Source: CAZYSK01 sp964649415
GTDB taxonomy: Bacteria > Chloroflexota > Anaerolineae > B4-G1
NCBI GenBank assembly: GCA_964649415.1
Contig: CAZYSK010000018.1
Coordinates: 24,968-88,967, forward strand
Direction: 5' to 3'
Length of the DNA stretch: 64,000 nt
Shown here piece after piece: positions 42,545 to 51,156 of this stretch (position 1 is its first letter; every line of letters begins with the position of its first letter). The notes below the pieces were generated by a model that worked only from the letters and a program-made list of their open reading frames with translations, searched no databases and was not told the DNA's origin. The position numbers and the translations under genes are program-made.

Positions 42545-43966
42545 ATGATCGTACACAAGTTCGGCGGGACCTCGGTGGGCAGCGCCCAGCGCTTGGCCCA
42601 GGTAGCCGACATCGTGATGGAACACCACGGCAGGGCGCACGGAACCGCGCCATGTGGGACCGTGCTCGTGCTCTCGGCGATGAGCGGCGTGACCAACCAG
42701 TTGATCGCCGGAGCCCGGGCCGCAGCGCAGGGCAAGGACACCGTGTATCGGGAGATCAAGGCGGATCTCTCGCGGAGGCACCTCGACGTGGTGGACGCCC
42801 TGCTGAACCACAGCCGCGAGCGACTCGAGGTCGGAGGGCTGGTTGAGGACCGGCTGCACGAGTTGGGCCGGCTCTACCGCAGCATCGCCGTGCTGGGTGA
42901 GCTGACCGTGCGTGGACGCGACGTGGTCGCCGCCTTCGGTGAGCAGCTCTCAGTCAATATCCTGGCCGCCGTGCTGCGAGAGCGAGGCATGCGTGCCCAG
43001 GCTATCAGCGCGGCCGAGTTGATCGTTACCGATGAGAGCTTCGGAAAGGCAAGGCCGCTGATGGACCAGACGCGCCGCCGTCTGCAGCAGCGCGTCGCGC
43101 CGCTGCTCGAGCGGGCTGTGATCCCGGTGATCACCGGCTATATCGGCGCGACCGAGGGCGGCATCACGACGACGCTGGGGCGCGGCGGCAGCGACTTCTC
43201 GGCCGCCGTCATCGGGGTGGGCCTGGACGCCGACGAAGTATGGATCTGGAGCGACGTGGACGGCATCCTCACCGCAGATCCCAACATCGTCTCCCAGGCA
43301 CGCACGCTGGCCGAGCTCTCATACGCCGAGGCCGCCGACTTGGCCTACTTCGGCGCCGATGTGCTCCATCCCAATACAATCCGTCCGGTCATCGAGAGCG
43401 GCATCCCGCTCCGCATCGTCAACAGCTTCAACCCGGCCCACCGCGGCACGTTGATCGTCGAGTCGCCCAGCCCTGACCGGGAAGTGTTGCCGGCCATCAT
43501 CTCGACCGCGGGCCTAAGCATGATCGCTATCGGCAGCCGGGACGACGCGTGGACGCTGCAGATGGCCGCTCGCGCGCTGCAGCGGCTCAGCCAGGCCGGC
43601 CTCGACGTGCTGATGTTCTCGCAGTCGTTTTCCGAGCACAGCCTGAACCTGATCGTGCGTGAGCAGGATCAAGCTCACTGTCTGAGGACCCTGCGCCGCG
43701 AGTTCGAGGACGATATCCAACGCGATGTCTGCAACCTGGAGACCAAGGAGCGGGTGGCTACCATCTCGGTGGTGGGCGTGCCTGGCTGGAACGAGACCGG
43801 CATTGTCTCCCACGCGTTTTCTGCGCTGGGCAAGCGTGGCACGCGCGTCATCGCCGTGGCCCAGGCGGCGACTGCATACAGCGTCTCATTTTGTATCCCG
43901 GAGGAGCAGGTGGCGGATGCCGTGCGTTTCTTGCATCGCGAGCTAGGACTGGAGGCAGTAGGATGA
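42545..43966 (+). CDS. lysC: Aspartate kinase
   Basis: This 473-residue enzyme phosphorylates aspartate, the entry step to Lys, Met, Thr and Ile. The N terminus is IVHKFGGTSVGSAQRL, and the core carries GRGGSDFSAAVIGVGLDADEV and VDGILTADPNIV. Two ACT domains at the C terminus (about 310-470) suggest allosteric control. Monofunctional; no homoserine dehydrogenase part is present. GGAGGGAG precedes the ATG, and its stop overlaps the asd start by 4 bp (ATGA). It is placed under the SAM-I riboswitch. Confidence 0.95.
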   Translation: MIVHKFGGTSVGSAQRLAQVADIVMEHHGRAHGTAPCGTVLVLSAMSGVTNQLIAGARAAAQGKDTVYREIKADLSRRHLDVVDALLNHSRERLEVGGLVEDRLHELGRLYRSIAVLGELTVRGRDVVAAFGEQLSVNILAAVLRERGMRAQAISAAELIVTDESFGKARPLMDQTRRRLQQRVAPLLERAVIPVITGYIGATEGGITTTLGRGGSDFSAAVIGVGLDADEVWIWSDVDGILTADPNIVSQARTLAELSYAEAADLAYFGADVLHPNTIRPVIESGIPLRIVNSFNPAHRGTLIVESPSPDREVLPAIISTAGLSMIAIGSRDDAWTLQMAARALQRLSQAGLDVLMFSQSFSEHSLNLIVREQDQAHCLRTLRREFEDDIQRDVCNLETKERVATISVVGVPGWNETGIVSHAFSALGKRGTRVIAVAQAATAYSVSFCIPEEQVADAVRFLHRELGLEAVG

Positions 43967-45033
43967 ACAGGATACCGGTAGGCATACTGGGGGCGACAGG
44001 TACGGTGGGGCAGCGGTTCGTTCAGTTGCTCGCCGGCCATCCCTGGTTCAGGGTCGCCGCGCTGGCGGCATCCGAGCGCACGGCCGGCAAGCGGTACGCG
44101 GACGCTTGCCACTGGCTTCTTTCCACGCCGATACCGGATGGCGTGTGTGATCTCGTCGTGCACCCCGTCGGATCGGAGCTTGATTGCCGGGTCGTCTTCT
44201 CCGCGCTGCCGTCGGCGGTTGCCCGGACGGTCGAGGCGCGCCTGGCGCAGGAGGGATATGCCGTGTGCTCCAACGCTTCCGCCCATCGCATGGACGCGGA
44301 CGTGCCGTTGGTGATTCCCGAAGTCAACCCCGATCACACAGCGCTGATCGGCGCGCAGAGGCAGCGGCGTGGGTGGAAGGGCTTCATCGTCACGAGCGCC
44401 AACTGCTCGACTACACAACTGGCGCTGGCCCTCAAGCCGCTGCAGGATGCTTCCGGTCTGCGCAAGGTATCCGTGGTTACGATGCAGGCCATCTCCGGGG
44501 CCGGTTACCCGGGCGTGCCTGCGATGGACATTCTGGGTAACGTGATCCCCTTCATCGGCGGCGAGGAGGACAAGATGGAGCGCGAGTCGCTCAAGCTGCT
44601 GGGAATGCTACAGGGAGAGCGGGTAATCGACGCCCCATTCGTCGTCGGCGCGCAGTGCAATCGTGTCCCCGTACGCGACGGACACACCGAGTGCGTGTCC
44701 GTCGGATTTGCGCGTCAAACCAACGCCGACGAGGTCATCGCTGCGCTGGAGACGTTCCGGGGCCCGCCGGAGGTGGCGGAGTTGCCCAGCACACCGGCCC
44801 AACCGGTCATCGTCCAGACGGAAGATGACCGGCCGCAGCCCCTCCGCGACCTGGACCGTGCCCCGACAACGGGTGATAGCGCAAGGGGCATGCCGATCGT
44901 CGTGGGCCGCGTGCGTCCCTGTCCAGTGCTGGGCGTGAAGTTTGTGGTCGTGGGACACAACACCCTGCGCGGAGCCGCTGGCGGTGCGATCCACAACGCC
45001 GAGCTGTTGGCCGCGCAGGGATATGTGTGCTAG
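43963..45033 (+). CDS. asd: Aspartate-semialdehyde dehydrogenase
   Basis: This 356-residue enzyme reduces aspartyl phosphate to the semialdehyde. Rossmann motif GILGATGTVGQRFVQLL is at the N terminus, and the active-site Cys is in VTSANCSTTQLALAL. The AISGAGYPGVPAMDILGNV and EEDKMERES segments place it in the archaeal/fungal-type branch rather than the E. coli type. The start overlaps the lysC stop, so the two are coupled. Confidence 0.94.
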   Translation: MNRIPVGILGATGTVGQRFVQLLAGHPWFRVAALAASERTAGKRYADACHWLLSTPIPDGVCDLVVHPVGSELDCRVVFSALPSAVARTVEARLAQEGYAVCSNASAHRMDADVPLVIPEVNPDHTALIGAQRQRRGWKGFIVTSANCSTTQLALALKPLQDASGLRKVSVVTMQAISGAGYPGVPAMDILGNVIPFIGGEEDKMERESLKLLGMLQGERVIDAPFVVGAQCNRVPVRDGHTECVSVGFARQTNADEVIAALETFRGPPEVAELPSTPAQPVIVQTEDDRPQPLRDLDRAPTTGDSARGMPIVVGRVRPCPVLGVKFVVVGHNTLRGAAGGAIHNAELLAAQGYVC

Positions 45034-45040
45034 AGGTTGT

Positions 45041-45073
45041 GGTGCCCGGCACTTTTCTCAAGTGCCGGGCACC
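45041..45073. terminator. Bidirectional hairpin between asd and ilvD
   Basis: GGTGCCCGGCACTT (45041-45054) and AAGTGCCGGGCACC (45060-45073) are perfect 14-bp arms around TTCTC. It lies between convergent genes and can terminate both, although T-runs are short. Confidence 0.7.
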
Positions 45074-45087
45074 TGGGCAGAGCTCCC

Positions 45088-46746
45088 TCAGGTTCTCAGC
45101 ACCGCCCCCTCGCTGGCCGACGCGACGGCCTGTGCGTAGCGAGCCAGGTAGCCCCCGGTCACTCGCGGGGCTGGTGGGCTCCAGGTCTCCCGTCGCCGGG
45201 CCATCTCTTCTTCTGGAACGAGGACGGTCATACGGTTGTTGGGAATATCTAGCTCGACCTCATCGCCTTCTTGAACCAGGGCGATGGGGCCGCCAATCGC
45301 CGCTTCCGGAGAGACGTGGCAGACGGCAGCGCCCCGGGTCGCGCCGGAGAAGCGCCCATCGGTTATGAGGGCCACCTGGTCGTCCAGCCCCATCCCTGCC
45401 AGCGCAGAGGTGGGCATCAACATCTCCCGCATGCCCGGCCCGCCGCGTGGTCCTTCCTGGCGGATGATGACCACGTCGCCGGCCTGAATGTGACCCTCCA
45501 GGATGGCGTCGAGCGCTGGTTCTTCGTGCTCGAAGACGCGCGCAGGCCCTCGATGGTGCATCATCCCTGGCGCGACCGCGGCCGCCTTGACCACCGCCCC
45601 GTCGGGGGCCAGGTTGCCCCGCAGGATAGCGATCCCCCCATCGGGTCGATGCGGAGCGTTGGCCGGGCGGATGATCTCCCCGCGGCGGCGCGCGTGTTCT
45701 AGGTTCTCTGCCACGGTCTTGCCTGTCACTGTGGGCAACTCCCCGTGCAACACACCGTGGCGAAGCAGCTCGGCCATCACCGCCGGGATACCGCCCGCTT
45801 CGTCCAGATCCTGCATATGGTGGGGACCGGAAGGGCTGAGCTTGACCAGGTAGGGTGTGCGCCCGCTCACCGCGTCGAACGTCTCCAGGGGCAGCGGGAC
45901 GCCCGCGTCGTGGGCGATGGCCGGCAGGTGCAAGACCGTGTTGGTCGAGCCTCCGATGGCCATATCCACGGCGATGGCGTTCTCAAAGGCGGCTTCCGTC
46001 ATCACGTCGCGCGGGAGGATCCCCTCCCGGACCAGGTGCATCACCTGCATCCCGGCGTGCTTGGCCAGCCGCGTGCGAGCGCCCGTGACGGCCGGCACGG
46101 TGCCGTTGCCCGGCAGTCCCATGCCCAATGCCTCAGTCAGGCAGTTCATCGAGTTGGCGGTGAAAAGACCGGCGCAGGACCCGCAGCCGGGGCAGGCAGC
46201 CAGCTCCAGCGCCCCCAACTCCTCCCGGCTCATCCGCCCAGATTTGACCTCCCCCACGGCCTCAAACATCGTCTTGAGGTCCACCTGCCGGCCCGCGTAG
46301 CGCCCGGCCATCATCGGCCCGCCGCTGACGAATATGGCGGGAACGTTGAGCCGGGCGGCGGCCATCAGCATGCCGGGCACGATCTTGTCGCAATTCGGGA
46401 CAAACACCAGGCCGTCGAACTGATGGGCGCTTGCCATAACCTCGGCGGAATCGGCAATCAGCTCTCGGCTGGGCAGCGAGAAACGCATGCCCGGGTGGCC
46501 CATAGCGATACCGTCGCACACGCCGATGACGTTGAACTCCAACGGCGTGCCGCCTGCCGCCCGCACGCCGGCTTTCACCGCGGCGGCGATCTTATCGAGA
46601 TGGACGTGGCCGGGTACGATTTCGTTGAAGGAGTTGACCACCCCGATCAGGGGCTGGTCCAGTTCCTCGGCGCTGAGGCCGTTGGCATAGAATAGACTCC
46701 GGTGAGGAGCCCGCTCGAAACCCTTTTTCACTGAGTCGCTACGCAT
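45088..46746 (-). CDS. ilvD: Dihydroxy-acid dehydratase
   Basis: This 552-residue Fe-S enzyme makes the 2-keto acids of valine and isoleucine. Motifs: VPNCDKIVPGM, the cluster-binding ACPGCGSCAGLFTANSMNC, and ALITDGRFSGATRG near the C terminus. Length is standard. The start overlaps the leuB stop by 8 bp. It is the last gene of the branched-chain operon. Confidence 0.97.
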   Translation of the reverse strand: MRSDSVKKGFERAPHRSLFYANGLSAEELDQPLIGVVNSFNEIVPGHVHLDKIAAAVKAGVRAAGGTPLEFNVIGVCDGIAMGHPGMRFSLPSRELIADSAEVMASAHQFDGLVFVPNCDKIVPGMLMAAARLNVPAIFVSGGPMMAGRYAGRQVDLKTMFEAVGEVKSGRMSREELGALELAACPGCGSCAGLFTANSMNCLTEALGMGLPGNGTVPAVTGARTRLAKHAGMQVMHLVREGILPRDVMTEAAFENAIAVDMAIGGSTNTVLHLPAIAHDAGVPLPLETFDAVSGRTPYLVKLSPSGPHHMQDLDEAGGIPAVMAELLRHGVLHGELPTVTGKTVAENLEHARRRGEIIRPANAPHRPDGGIAILRGNLAPDGAVVKAAAVAPGMMHHRGPARVFEHEEPALDAILEGHIQAGDVVIIRQEGPRGGPGMREMLMPTSALAGMGLDDQVALITDGRFSGATRGAAVCHVSPEAAIGGPIALVQEGDEVELDIPNNRMTVLVPEEEMARRRETWSPPAPRVTGGYLARYAQAVASASEGAVLRT

Positions 46747-47821
46747 CTCTTATCCTTTCGACGACGAGATCTCCCATCTGTTCGGTCCCGACGAGGGTCG
46801 TGCCTTCCTCTTGGATGTCTTGGGTGCGGTAGTTATCGGCCAGAACGGCCTCGACCGCGTCCTCGACAGACTGAGCCTCATTGTGCAGTTCCAGCGAGTA
46901 GCGCAGCAGCATCGCCACGCTCAGGATAGTGGCCAGGGGGTTGGCGACGCCCAGCCCGGCGATGTCGGGCGCACTGCCGTGGATCGGCTCGTATAGACCG
47001 CGACAGCCCTCCCCCAGCGAAGCCGAGGGCAGCATACCCATTGAACCGGCCAACATCGAGGCCTCGTCGGTCAGGATGTCGCCGAACATGTTGGCCGTCA
47101 GGATCACGTCGAAGTCGGCCGGCCGACGGATGAGGTGCATCGCTGCCGCGTCCACCAATGTGTGTTCCAGCGTCACGTCGGGGTACTGTGCCGCCACTTC
47201 CGTTACCTCCCGCCGCCAGAGGCGCGAGGTTGCCAGCACGTTGGCCTTGTCCACCGATGTGACCACCGGATCAGGCGTCCTCCGCTGGCGAGCCAACCGG
47301 AAGGCGACGTGGGCGATGCGCCGGACCTCTTCGGTGGTGTAGACCATCGTGTCGTACGCAGTTGCGTCGTCGTCTGTCGCCTCCTGCCGGGGGCCGAAGT
47401 ATATGCCCCCCGTCAACTCGCGCACCACCACCAGGTCCACTCCCGCCACCCGCTCCGGGTGCAGCGGCGAGGCCTCCCGCAGGGCCGGGTAGACGGTCAC
47501 GGGCCGCAGGTTGGCGTAGAGGTCCAGTGCCTGGCGCAGGCGCAGGAGCCCCTGTTCCGGGCGCACCGCTGCCTGTGGATCGGACCACTTGGGGCCGCCG
47601 ACGGCACCCAAGAGCACCGCGTCGGCTCGCCTGCACGCCGCGAGCGTCGCTTCAGGCAGTGGATCGCCGCTCGCGTCTATCGCGCTGCCGCCGATCGAAG
47701 CTTGTTCATAGGTGAACCGATGGCCGTATCGCTCGGCTATAGCGTTGAGCGCTTTAACCCCCTCGGCCACGACCTCCGTGCCGATCCCGTCCCCTGGCAA
47801 AGTTACGATTGTCGCTTCCAT
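46739..47821 (-). CDS. leuB: 3-isopropylmalate dehydrogenase
   Basis: This 360-residue enzyme oxidatively decarboxylates 3-isopropylmalate. Motifs: LPGDGIGTEV, GAVGGPKW, RLRQALDLYANLRPV, VRELTGGIYFG, SVDKANVL and the NAD loop HGSAPDIAGLGVANP. Its stop overlaps the ilvD start. The gap upstream carries a 22-bp tandem repeat array. Confidence 0.97.
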   Translation of the reverse strand: MEATIVTLPGDGIGTEVVAEGVKALNAIAERYGHRFTYEQASIGGSAIDASGDPLPEATLAACRRADAVLLGAVGGPKWSDPQAAVRPEQGLLRLRQALDLYANLRPVTVYPALREASPLHPERVAGVDLVVVRELTGGIYFGPRQEATDDDATAYDTMVYTTEEVRRIAHVAFRLARQRRTPDPVVTSVDKANVLATSRLWRREVTEVAAQYPDVTLEHTLVDAAAMHLIRRPADFDVILTANMFGDILTDEASMLAGSMGMLPSASLGEGCRGLYEPIHGSAPDIAGLGVANPLATILSVAMLLRYSLELHNEAQSVEDAVEAVLADNYRTQDIQEEGTTLVGTEQMGDLVVERIRDA

Positions 47822-47845
47822 GAATCATATGTCCCTTCGGATTGT

Positions 47846-47933
47846 GCGGACATTGATAGTGCGTCCGGCGGACAGTGATGGTGCGTCCGGCGGACATTGA
47901 TAGTGCGTCCAGCAGACATTGATAGTGCCTCCG
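47846..47933. repeat. Four tandem 22-bp units, GCGGACATTGATAG + TGCGTCCG
   Basis: Units at 47846, 47868, 47890 and 47912 follow without spacers. Each begins GCGGACATTGAT (unit 2 has AGTGATG, unit 4 GCAGAC) and ends GTGCGTCC. Each unit carries a short internal GGAC/GTCC inverted repeat. The array lies between cimA and leuB. Similar units occur at 20701 and at 58206-58255. Confidence 0.9.
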
Positions 47934-48014
47934 TCCGTGCGTCCGCCCCACCCTGGCCGCAAAGATAGTCGTTCCTGCATCCTGCGTCTTGCTTCCTCCT
48001 CCTTGCCTCACCGT

Positions 48015-49640
48015 TCATGAACCGCAGGCAGCTACTTGTCCGTTCGGACCGCGGCCATCCTGGCCGCTTTCCTTGTCCGTCACGCCGGCGACCGTCAGAC
48101 CGTATTCAACTGCGTCCGCCAGCGCGATCCAGCTCGCTTCGATGATATTGCCGGACGCTCCCACGGTGCTCCAGCGGCCCGTCTCGTTTTGCATGTCGAT
48201 CACCACGCGGGTGGTAGCCGCTGTCCCATGATCTCCATCCAGGATGTGTACCTTGTAGTCGGCCAGATCGAACTTGGCCAGGTGGGGGTACGTGGGCAGC
48301 AACGCCTTGCGTAGCGCAGCGTCCAGCGCGTTGACCGGCCCGTTGCCATCGGCCACCATGTGGAAGACGCGATCGCCCACGCAGATCTTGATGGTCGCCT
48401 CTGCGAAGATTCCCCGTCCTTCACGGTGTTCGACGACGACCATGAAATCCAGCATCTCGAAGGGCGGGGCATACCCAGGGCGAGAGCGATGCAGCAGCAA
48501 CTCCACCGAGGCCTCGGTCCCTTCGAAGATGAACCCCTGGTGTTCCAGGGCCTTGATGCTCTGCAATACGCCTGGCAGGTCCTCGATCTCGTCGTGCTTG
48601 ATGCCCATCTCGTCTGTCTTGCTGAGGAGATTCCCCCGGCCCGAGAGTTCCGAGATCAGCACGCGCGATTGGTTGCCTACAAGTGTGGGCGAGATGTGCT
48701 GGTAGCTGTGTGGACTGCGCCGCATAGCCGCTGCGTGGATGCCGCCTTTGTGCGCGAAAGCGCTGCGCCCCACGTAGGGCGCGTGGCGGTAGAGCGGCTG
48801 GTTGGCCGTAGCTGACACGGCGCGGGCGACCCGCGTCATCTGACTCAACTGGCCCGGGGGCAACACCGTCAGCCCCATCTTCAACTCCAGGTTGGGGATC
48901 ACGGTGCAGAGATTGGCGTTGCCACATCGTTCGCCGTAGCCGTTCATCGTCCCCTGCACGTGCGTAGCGCCCGCCTGGATAGCCGTCAGACTGTTCGCCA
49001 CAGCCAGGCCCCCGTCGTTGTGCGCGTGTATGCCCAGCGTGACGTGCGGAAACGCCGAGCGTACGTCTCGCACGGCTGTCTCGATCTCCCAGGTCAGCGA
49101 GCCGCCGTTGGTATCGCACAGCACGAGCGTGTCTGTGCCGCCCCCAAGTGCAGCCTGGAGCGTGGCCAGGGCACGGCGGGGGTCGGCCTTGTACCCGTCG
49201 AAGAAGTGCTCCGCGTCGTAGATGACCTCTCGGCATTGGTTCTTCACGTAGGCCACGCTCTCCCGGATTAAGCGCAGGTTCTCCTCCGGCGTGGTACGCA
49301 GCACGTCACGCACGTGAAGGTCCCAACTCTTACCCACGACTGTGACGACCGGGGTCTCCGCCTCCAGCATAGCCTGGACGTTGGCGTCCTCGTGAGGCTG
49401 GCTTCCTACCCGACAGGTGATGCCAAAGGCGGCGATGCGGGTCTGTTCAAGGTCCAGTTCCCGCACCCGCCGGAAGTATTCGATGTCCTTGGCGTTCGAG
49501 CCTGGCCAGCCGCCCTCGACGTACGTCACACCAAGCCTGTCGAGCAGGCGCGTGATTTTCAGCTTGTCGTCCACCGACAGGGAGACGCCCTCGCTCTGTG
49601 CGCCGTCGCGCAGCGTCGTATCATAGAGCACTACATCCAT
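48015..49640 (-). CDS. cimA: (R)-citramalate synthase
   Basis: This 541-residue enzyme condenses pyruvate and acetyl-CoA to citramalate, a threonine-independent entry into isoleucine synthesis. DVVLYDTTLRDGAQSEGVSL, YVEGGWPGSNAKD, HAHNDGGLAVANSL and TMNGYGERCGNANL are typical of CimA and differ from LeuA (in this window DTTLRDGEQSPG and HCHNDLGMATANTL). A C-terminal regulatory LeuA-type domain follows (DYKVHILDGDHGTAATTRVV). LeuA-like homocitrate synthase is an alternative but less likely. Confidence 0.93.
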   Translation of the reverse strand: MDVVLYDTTLRDGAQSEGVSLSVDDKLKITRLLDRLGVTYVEGGWPGSNAKDIEYFRRVRELDLEQTRIAAFGITCRVGSQPHEDANVQAMLEAETPVVTVVGKSWDLHVRDVLRTTPEENLRLIRESVAYVKNQCREVIYDAEHFFDGYKADPRRALATLQAALGGGTDTLVLCDTNGGSLTWEIETAVRDVRSAFPHVTLGIHAHNDGGLAVANSLTAIQAGATHVQGTMNGYGERCGNANLCTVIPNLELKMGLTVLPPGQLSQMTRVARAVSATANQPLYRHAPYVGRSAFAHKGGIHAAAMRRSPHSYQHISPTLVGNQSRVLISELSGRGNLLSKTDEMGIKHDEIEDLPGVLQSIKALEHQGFIFEGTEASVELLLHRSRPGYAPPFEMLDFMVVVEHREGRGIFAEATIKICVGDRVFHMVADGNGPVNALDAALRKALLPTYPHLAKFDLADYKVHILDGDHGTAATTRVVIDMQNETGRWSTVGASGNIIEASWIALADAVEYGLTVAGVTDKESGQDGRGPNGQVAACGS

Positions 49641-49653
49641 AGGCACTTCCCGC

Positions 49654-50589
49654 TCAGCCCTTGGGCCGGCCAACCGGTGTCAGCCAGTTGAAGCGGTCAG
49701 GGACGTGTCCTTCTACGATGGCGAAGAACGCCTCCGAGAGGCGGGCGGTGACTGGCCCCCGCTTGCCGCTGCCCACCGGGACGCCATCCACCGAGCGAAT
49801 GGGCGTGATCTCGGCCGCAGTCCCGCAGAAGAACAACTCGTCGGCCATGTAGAGCAGCTCGCGGGCGATTGGCTCCTGACGTACCTCGAGTCCCATCTCC
49901 TCGGCCAGCGCGATGACGCTCTGCCGCGTGATCCCGTCAAGGATCGAGCTGGCCAGCGGTGGGGTCAGCAGTCCTCCGTTTCGCACGAGGAAGACGTTCT
50001 CCCCGCTCCCCTCGCTCACGCAGCCACTGACGTCGAGGGCGATGCCTTCAGTGTAGCCGTGGTCTACGGCCTCCATGACGATGAACTGCGAGTTGATGTA
50101 TTGCCCCCCGATCTTGGCCCCCGCCGGGAAGGTGTTGGGAGCCATCCGATGCCACGAACTGACGCCCACGTCCACCCCGTTCTCCAGGGCGTCGGGACCC
50201 AGATACGTACCCATTTCTATGGTGATGATGCTCACGTGCGTTGGGCAGGAGCGCCCGTTCACGCTGAACGTGTCCACCCCTCTGAAGACCACCGGTCGGA
50301 TGTAGCACGCCCTGTGGGCGTTCGCCCGGATGGTGTCCAGAATGGCCTGGCGGACGGCCTGGCGGGTGTAAGGGATCTCCATGCGGTAGACCTTGCAGGA
50401 GTTCCACATCCGGTCCAGGTGCGCCTCCAGGCGAAAGACGGCCGGGCCGTCGGGCGATGGATATGCACGAATGCCTTCAAAGACGCTGGAGCCATAGTGA
50501 ATGACGTGTGCGGCCACGTGTACCGTTGCCTGATCCCAGGGCACCAGTTGGCCATCGAACCAGATTTTGTCAGCTTGTTGCATGGTCAT
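49654..50589 (-). CDS. ilvE: Branched-chain amino acid aminotransferase
   Basis: This 311-residue fold-type IV PLP enzyme makes Leu, Ile and Val. Motifs: HYGSSVFEGIRAY, INSQFIVMEAVDHGYTEGIA, GSGENVFLVRNG and FFCGTAAEITPI. ATG 50589 has GGAGGG 8 bp upstream. It is followed by cimA after 13 bp. Confidence 0.97.
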   Translation of the reverse strand: MTMQQADKIWFDGQLVPWDQATVHVAAHVIHYGSSVFEGIRAYPSPDGPAVFRLEAHLDRMWNSCKVYRMEIPYTRQAVRQAILDTIRANAHRACYIRPVVFRGVDTFSVNGRSCPTHVSIITIEMGTYLGPDALENGVDVGVSSWHRMAPNTFPAGAKIGGQYINSQFIVMEAVDHGYTEGIALDVSGCVSEGSGENVFLVRNGGLLTPPLASSILDGITRQSVIALAEEMGLEVRQEPIARELLYMADELFFCGTAAEITPIRSVDGVPVGSGKRGPVTARLSEAFFAIVEGHVPDRFNWLTPVGRPKG

Positions 50590-50622
50590 CAGTGTATCCC
50601 TCCATTTTGGGTGAACGTGTGG

Positions 50623-51117
50623 CTATTGATCCATCTTCGCGCGCGTGTACGGCACCAGGCCGCCGGCCGCGACAATCTCCATGATGAACGTGGGGAACGG
50701 ACTCGTCTGGTACGTGCGCCCGGTACGGGCGTTGGTGATCGTGCCGGCGCGCAGATCCACCGTCAGGCGATCCCCCATCTCTGTCTCCTCCACCAACGCC
50801 GGGCATTCCAGGATGGGCAGTCCGACGTTGATCGCGTTGCGGTAGAAGATACGGGCGAAGCTCCGAGCCACGACGCACGAGATGCCTGCCCCCTTGATCG
50901 CCAACGGTGCGTGCTCCCGCGAGGACCCGCAGCCGAAGTTCTCCCCGGCGACTATGATGTCCCCCGGCTGCACGTCGCCGGCGAAACGCGCGTCCATATC
51001 CTCCATGCAGTGCTGCGCCAGTTCCTCCGGCGTCGAGACGTTCAGGTAGCGGGCCGGGATGATGACGTCGGTGTCCACGTTGTCACCGTACGTCCAGGTA
51101 TTGCCTCCAGTATGCAT
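50623..51117 (-). CDS. leuD: 3-isopropylmalate dehydratase small subunit
   Basis: This 164-residue subunit pairs with LeuC to isomerise 2-isopropylmalate. Motifs: YGDNVDTDVIIPARYLN, GENFGCGSSREHAPLAI and FYRNAINVGLPILE. Its size is of the archaeal-type HACN/LeuD branch. ATG 51117 has GGAGGAG upstream. Confidence 0.95.
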   Translation of the reverse strand: MHTGGNTWTYGDNVDTDVIIPARYLNVSTPEELAQHCMEDMDARFAGDVQPGDIIVAGENFGCGSSREHAPLAIKGAGISCVVARSFARIFYRNAINVGLPILECPALVEETEMGDRLTVDLRAGTITNARTGRTYQTSPFPTFIMEIVAAGGLVPYTRAKMDQ

Positions 51118-51156
51118 AATCTCCTCCGTCTGCGAATACGCAACACGCGGCACGTG

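Noticed and set aside
47846..47933. CRISPR array
   Set aside because: The 22-bp units are directly contiguous without spacers, only four are present, and no cas gene lies anywhere in the window.
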